Assembly (NCBI GenBank): GCA_030374735.1
Contig: JASCIV010000412.1
Coordinates: 1 to 20,824 of the forward strand
Reading direction: 5' to 3'
From: Gracilaria caudata
Lineage: Eukaryota > Rhodophyta > Florideophyceae > Gracilariales > Gracilariaceae
DNA length: 20,824 bases
This document shows positions 17,774-20,824 of this stretch, one piece after another. The notes beneath the pieces were generated by a model. That model saw only the letters and a program-made list of their open reading frames with translations, was not told the DNA's origin and made no database searches. Every line of letters starts with the position of its first letter. Within the stretch, counting starts at the first letter, position 1. Made by a program: the position numbers and the translations under genes.

Positions 17774-17847
17774 TACTCTCGCCGAGGTTCGAACTCGGGA
17801 CCTCTAGCATGTGAGGCTAGCGCTCTAACCAGCTGAGCTACGAAAGC
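17774..17847 (-). tRNA. tRNA-Val (anticodon CAC)
   Basis: 74-nt cloverleaf. Acceptor arms GCTTTCG / CGAGAGT pair with two G-U pairs (1-72 and 4-69), discriminator A73. D stem GCTC/GAGC with loop AGCTGGTTA. Anticodon arm CTAGC-CTCACAT-GCTAG gives anticodon CAC (reads GUG, Val). Variable loop AGGTC, T arm CCGAG-TTCGAAC-CTCGG. Boxes A and B are canonical, there is no intron, and CCA is not encoded, as is normal for a nuclear gene. The G1-U72 pair is unusual and could be worth checking, though the rest of the fold is standard. Confidence 0.95.
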
Positions 17848-18353
17848 CTTAATCTATTTCGATTAGATTTCAAATATGTTTGGTATAAATACTTCCCCGA
17901 GAGCGCCCGTTCAAGCGCGCCCCATATTCAAGGCCACACCATCGGGATGCCAGAGCTGAACTCAACGCGCTCAGCGCTCTAGTATTGCCTGCACAAGCCA
18001 ACACAACAAAGTATCACGTTGCTCGAAACAAGATTATTCCCGTCGCTGTCATCTCCCTTTGTCAGAGGCGCTCATTAAACCGTTCAAAGTTATGTTAACA
18101 ATGCAAGGAAAGATGGTTAGGTTATCAGTGTTAGCCGCTAACTCCATCTTTCATCATACGCACAACATAATCCCTTCCTAACTTCTTGAGGGGATGTTGG
18201 GGAACAGAATCTTACGGAAGCTCACTCAAGTGTCTGCCCGATGTGATATCCACCGCAGGTTTTTCTATCTTTATACAGTTATACAAGAAATGGTTTCACG
18301 CCCATGAAGGCTGCTGTTCGGTTAATCGGAGCCCCCAGCTCCCTGAGCCGAGC
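17848..18353. other. Region between tRNA and the secreted-protein gene
   Basis: No supported gene. A TATAAATA stretch at 17884-17891 lies 37 bases upstream of the tRNA 5' end and may help pol III initiation. A short palindrome (aatcta / tagatt) sits at 17852-17869. A 62-codon plus frame at 18186-18374 has no recognisable feature. Confidence 0.5.
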
Positions 18354-18360
18354 TATTTAA
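18354..18360 (+). promoter_or_regulatory. TATA-like box of the secreted-protein gene
   Basis: tatttaa in gagctatttaagg, 112 bases before the ATG at 18472. The spacing agrees with the other TATA boxes in this window. Confidence 0.6.
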
Positions 18361-18471
18361 GGAGCAGCCGCTAGGAGGGCAGCTCGCACTGCTCTATCCT
18401 CCCAACTTCAGCCACCTTCAACGATCTGTTCAAAAGAAGTCAAGGTCGCCCATTTCTGCCTTCTATCTACA

Positions 18472-19116
18472 ATGAATGCGCTGGCGTCGTTTTTCCTCGC
18501 ATTTTGCACCCTTCAGCTCTCCACATGGACTGTTCGGGCAATCCCAACTTCGCTCAGGCCACTCATCGGTACCGGCTCATTAGCTGGTTCGGTTGCGGGT
18601 GTGGGCCCTGTAGGGTCAGTCTCCACATCTTCACCATCACCATCTCCAACACCTCAGCCTACTACGGCCATTACTGGTGGTAGTGGATTATCAGCAAATG
18701 TCGAAGGTTCTGTGGCAGGATTTTTGTCTCCATCGTCAACACCTTCTCCGTCGCCGGTTGGAAATGAAGTCTTCACGATCATTACCTGTAATGATCAAGG
18801 TTGTGTAGCAGATGTTTCGCTTTACTCGTGTGGAATTGCGTTGCCGGACACCGAACAAACGCTCGTGTTACTGTTCGGAGAGGGAACAAACAAAATTAGC
18901 GTAACGTATATAGCCACCGTTGAGAAGGATTTCGAAGAAGAAGGGCAATTGTCCAACATATCCTGGGTGTCAACGGAAGACGATGGACAACATATAACTT
19001 GCAGTGCTGGATCCAAGACTGGAGAGCCATTTGGGACTTGCTGCTATCCATGTTCCCGAATTGGAAGTCGCAACCCGCCTAGCTTGTCATGCTGCCGTGC
19101 CTGCAGTCGCCTGTAA
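18472..19116 (+). CDS. Small secreted Ser/Pro-rich protein, probable frameshift near the C terminus
   Basis: A 214-aa reading. Residues 1-23 form a signal peptide (SFFLAFCTLQLSTW core, likely cleavage VRA-IP). Residues 36-97 hold two copies of a GSVAG...SPSPSP linker motif, giving a flexible, possibly glycosylated stretch. A folded part follows (about 98-178) with Cys at 106, 111, 120 and 177. The last 35 residues (CCYPCSRIG...CCRACSRL) look unnatural. In the +1 frame, from about 18989 to TAG 19184, the DNA reads LESHLGLAAIHVPELEVATRL and LACHAAVPAVACN, which is more protein-like. A one-step frame change between 18987 and 19015 would therefore extend the protein to about 240 residues. The family is not recognised. 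Extracellular location is inferred from the signal peptide. Confidence 0.7.
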   Translation: MNALASFFLAFCTLQLSTWTVRAIPTSLRPLIGTGSLAGSVAGVGPVGSVSTSSPSPSPTPQPTTAITGGSGLSANVEGSVAGFLSPSSTPSPSPVGNEVFTIITCNDQGCVADVSLYSCGIALPDTEQTLVLLFGEGTNKISVTYIATVEKDFEEEGQLSNISWVSTEDDGQHITCSAGSKTGEPFGTCCYPCSRIGSRNPPSLSCCRACSRL

Positions 19117-19186
19117 TATCGCAAGCACGGGGTTTTGGAAACGAATGCGTCACACGATCAGCTTGTTTGCGTCATATACGGGATAG

Positions 19187-19984
19187 AGTAAGAGCTGTTG
19201 CTAAACGGGTACACTGGTGGAATGGAAGGATTGAGGGCGACGGAGTGACTCGCGGAACGAAAAGAGGTCACAATGATTGGCTTATCGGTTTATCGGGATA
19301 TTTAAGATTCAGTGCGACAAGCTTCTCGTTCTAGACAGTCTATTTCACTGAGACGCCTTTGTGATTGACTATTTTGCTAATTGGTTTAGTCATAGTCACC
19401 ACTATTCTTAAAACTCTAGTCCTATTCCCTCAAAAATAATCGCAAAATAGGTTGGTGACTACTTTCTTTTGCCTATATAGTTGGTCAAACACCAGTTTCT
19501 GTCAAAATGGCTTGTCACAAATTCGCGCTGCTTAGATTTCAGTGAACAAGCGTTTTTGTATAGTCGGACGATCGAAAACGCAAGAAGAGTTGGTTTGCTG
19601 TCCCAAGATCGAAGACAATTGGATCGATTCTCTCTCTTCAAGTTTGTTCAGAGTCTGCACCATCTGCGTGACGCTTCTCGGAGTCTGACGACCTGATGGC
19701 GTAAGCATTATATGTGGAAGCTTTGTATTTAGAGAGGGGAGTAGGCATGCTAAACGTTACCGGCAACGTATAATATGCCCCCTCCCCTCTCTAACTACAA
19801 ACGCTGTGATGCAGTTAAACTGCGCTGAAACCTGTCACGTTGTTTTGAAGCAACAGCGACTCTTCGCTGAGAAGTGAGCACGAGGTGCCCCTTCGTCCTT
19901 GTGTAATTGTGAGCAAGCCAGGATAACTAAGCATTGCATTGCACGAATCAACTGCAATCTATATCAGTAGATCACTTTCAAGAG
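19187..19984. other. Intergenic region with a long hairpin
   Basis: No supported gene. Complementary short frames at 19459-19641 (minus) and 19481-19696 (plus) have no domain. The notable structure is the hairpin at 19719-19804. Confidence 0.5.
19719..19804. repeat. Long imperfect hairpin (about 86 nt)
   Basis: tttgtatttagagaggggag...ggcat (19722-19748) pairs with atgccccctcccctctctaactacaaa (19775-19801), 24 of 27 positions. Outside, agc/gct adds 3 bp past a one-base bulge. Inside, acgtt/aacgt pairs around accggc. The near-continuous stem with few mismatches resembles a microRNA-type precursor or a small palindromic element. No clear target duplication flanks it. Confidence 0.85.
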
Positions 19985-19990
19985 TATAAA
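19985..19990 (+). promoter_or_regulatory. Possible TATA box
   Basis: TATAAA within gagtataaactt, 56-67 bases upstream of ATGs at 20041 and 20052. It supports a transcript reading into the 20045-20425 frame, although neither ATG is in that frame. Confidence 0.35.
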
Positions 19991-20044
19991 CTTCTTGAAA
20001 AGCTAACAAGCACAGTCAGGCACCGAGCTGTGTGGTTGTGATGA

Positions 20045-20425
20045 ACACGGTATGACAAACACTTTCTCCTTGTGTCTTATGGTCTCATCTTTACCTTCGT
20101 ATTGACATCGAAGGATTTGTCAATTTTTGGCGGCTTCTATTGCTCTCGATTTCCTGAATCGGTTTTAACATCCTCAGAGCACAAGCGATATTTTGCTCCT
20201 CTTGGGCGGAGCGACCCAATCCATTGGGTAAGACAAGGGTGGTGGTTTCCCATTGAAACTACCACTCTTATCTATACGTCGGGAAATTACAAATATGTGG
20301 CCATGGAGATATCAAACTTGCCTTCGAACGTCGCTATAAAAGAGTTGAGATACAGTACAGAGGACCAGGCAGCGCTTCGGAGTGTAACGGATTGTGAGCA
20401 CAAAACAAGAAGGACAGGGCAGTGA
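20045..20425 (+). CDS. Possible coding remnant or partial gene
   Basis: The frame is open from the TGA at 20042 to the TGA at 20423, 126 codons, with no ATG until late (MEISNLPSN). Segments such as RSDPIHWVRQGWWFPIETTT and TSGNYKYVAMEISNL are protein-like. An ATG at 20052 in another frame (MTNTFSLCLMVSSLP) could join it by a frame change or a spliced intron; the GT-AG pair at 20099-20177 is well formed but does not restore this frame. No family is recognised. Confidence 0.3.
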   Translation, partial: TRYDKHFLLVSYGLIFTFVLTSKDLSIFGGFYCSRFPESVLTSSEHKRYFAPLGRSDPIHWVRQGWWFPIETTTLIYTSGNYKYVAMEISNLPSNVAIKELRYSTEDQAALRSVTDCEHKTRRTGQ

Positions 20426-20603
20426 TCTTTATTGGGGAGAGCAGTTATCTATTTTGTCACCGAAATTCAGTGCAGTGAAGCTGTTCTGATGGCTATATGA
20501 GTAGAGTAGAGCAACTCGTTTGCTGGAAGGGGGAACAGACAACGAACGACGACTATAAACTAAACGACCTACGATTGCGATTGCGATTACACACTGCGTT
20601 GGC
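20426..20603. other. Spacer before the stem-loop array
   Basis: No gene. It ends with a short tandem of gcgatt (three copies, about 20572-20588), just before the first array unit. Confidence 0.5.
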
Positions 20604-20812
20604 GATTACTCCGGGCCTCACGACCCTGAAATAACGCGACATAGTCAAGGCCAACCTGCTGATTACTCCGGACTTCGCAGCCCTGAAATAACAGAGGAAG
20701 GTAGCGCTTGCTCTGATGATTACTCCAGACTGCCAGCTGGTCCTGAAATAACATGGAGTTGAGAACACTGCGCGTGGCGAGTACTCCGAGGGTTCAGTCC
20801 CTCTGAACTAAC
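20604..20812. repeat. Array of four stem-loop repeats, cut by the window end
   Basis: Units at 20604-20635, 20661-20692, 20718-20752 and 20779-20812 (32-35 bp) share gattactcc at one end and tgaaataac at the other, around a variable GC-rich hairpin. Spacers are 25, 25 and 26 bases and unrelated in sequence. Hairpin arms differ between units but stay complementary (gaggg/ccctc; ggg/ccc; cagac/gtcctg with a bulge). Read on the minus strand, each unit is TTATTTCAG | 16-19 nt | GTAATC, matching 3' and 5' splice sites. The minus strand is also open through three units, with a repeated YFR...GVI peptide. The array may continue past 20824. Confidence 0.8.
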
Positions 20813-20824
20813 GAGCAAGCTGGA

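Noticed and set aside
20099..20177. GT-AG intron joining ATG 20052 to the downstream frame
   Set aside because: The splice motifs look good but the junction puts the downstream exon in a frame that stops soon after, not in the long open frame.
20661..20752. C/D-box snoRNA genes in the stem-loop array
   Set aside because: Only one unit has a full TGATGA box and the C-to-D distance is too short for a typical snoRNA.
20604..20812. CRISPR array
   Set aside because: Repeat-spacer spacing looks similar, but the repeats are diverged in their centre and differ in length, there are no cas genes, and the DNA is eukaryotic.

Overview
This is eukaryotic nuclear DNA, most likely from a red alga with a primary plastid. 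The evidence is a one-helix chlorophyll-binding (HLIP-type) protein encoded in the nucleus with a plastid transit peptide but no preceding signal peptide, mostly intronless genes, TATA boxes about 105-150 bases before start codons, a pol III tRNA gene ending in a T-run, and a hAT DNA transposon. I cannot name the species.

Layout. Bases 91-4560 are one complete hAT transposon, with an 8-bp target duplication (cgcttcag) and short terminal inverted repeats. Its transposase frame (323-2371) is continuous except for one TAA between the BED zinc finger and the catalytic body. Its second half is GC-rich, with an 85-bp minisatellite and a possible small zinc-finger ORF on the other strand. Bases 4610-5363 can be read as a small secreted protein on the minus strand or as exon-like coding on the plus strand. 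Bases 5364-7118 hold no supported gene, but contain a striking set of nested palindromes near 6390-6456.

The centre (7119-11990) is a divergent pair of large intronless genes (627 and 767 aa). They are paralogs of an unrecognised family and share a 684-bp intergenic region. Bases 11991-15350 are mostly empty, with hairpins, decayed coding traces and AT-rich DNA. A decayed sulfotransferase-like frame (15351-15833) runs head-on into the HLIP gene (15843-16232, minus). Upstream of HLIP are five CCAAT boxes and three copies of a 26-bp palindrome.

The right side has a possible frameshifted small gene (17188-17548), a long 19-bp-arm hairpin, tRNA-Val(CAC) on the minus strand, a small secreted Ser/Pro-rich protein (18472-19116) that probably carries a frameshift, another long hairpin (19719-19804), a weak coding trace (20045-20425), and an array of four stem-loop repeats (20604-20812) cut by the window end. 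That array can also be read as tiny exons between introns of about 41 nt.

No operon-like logic joins these genes. The most novel candidates are the divergent paralog pair, the terminal stem-loop array and the palindrome family upstream of HLIP. Functions for the paralog pair are not established here.
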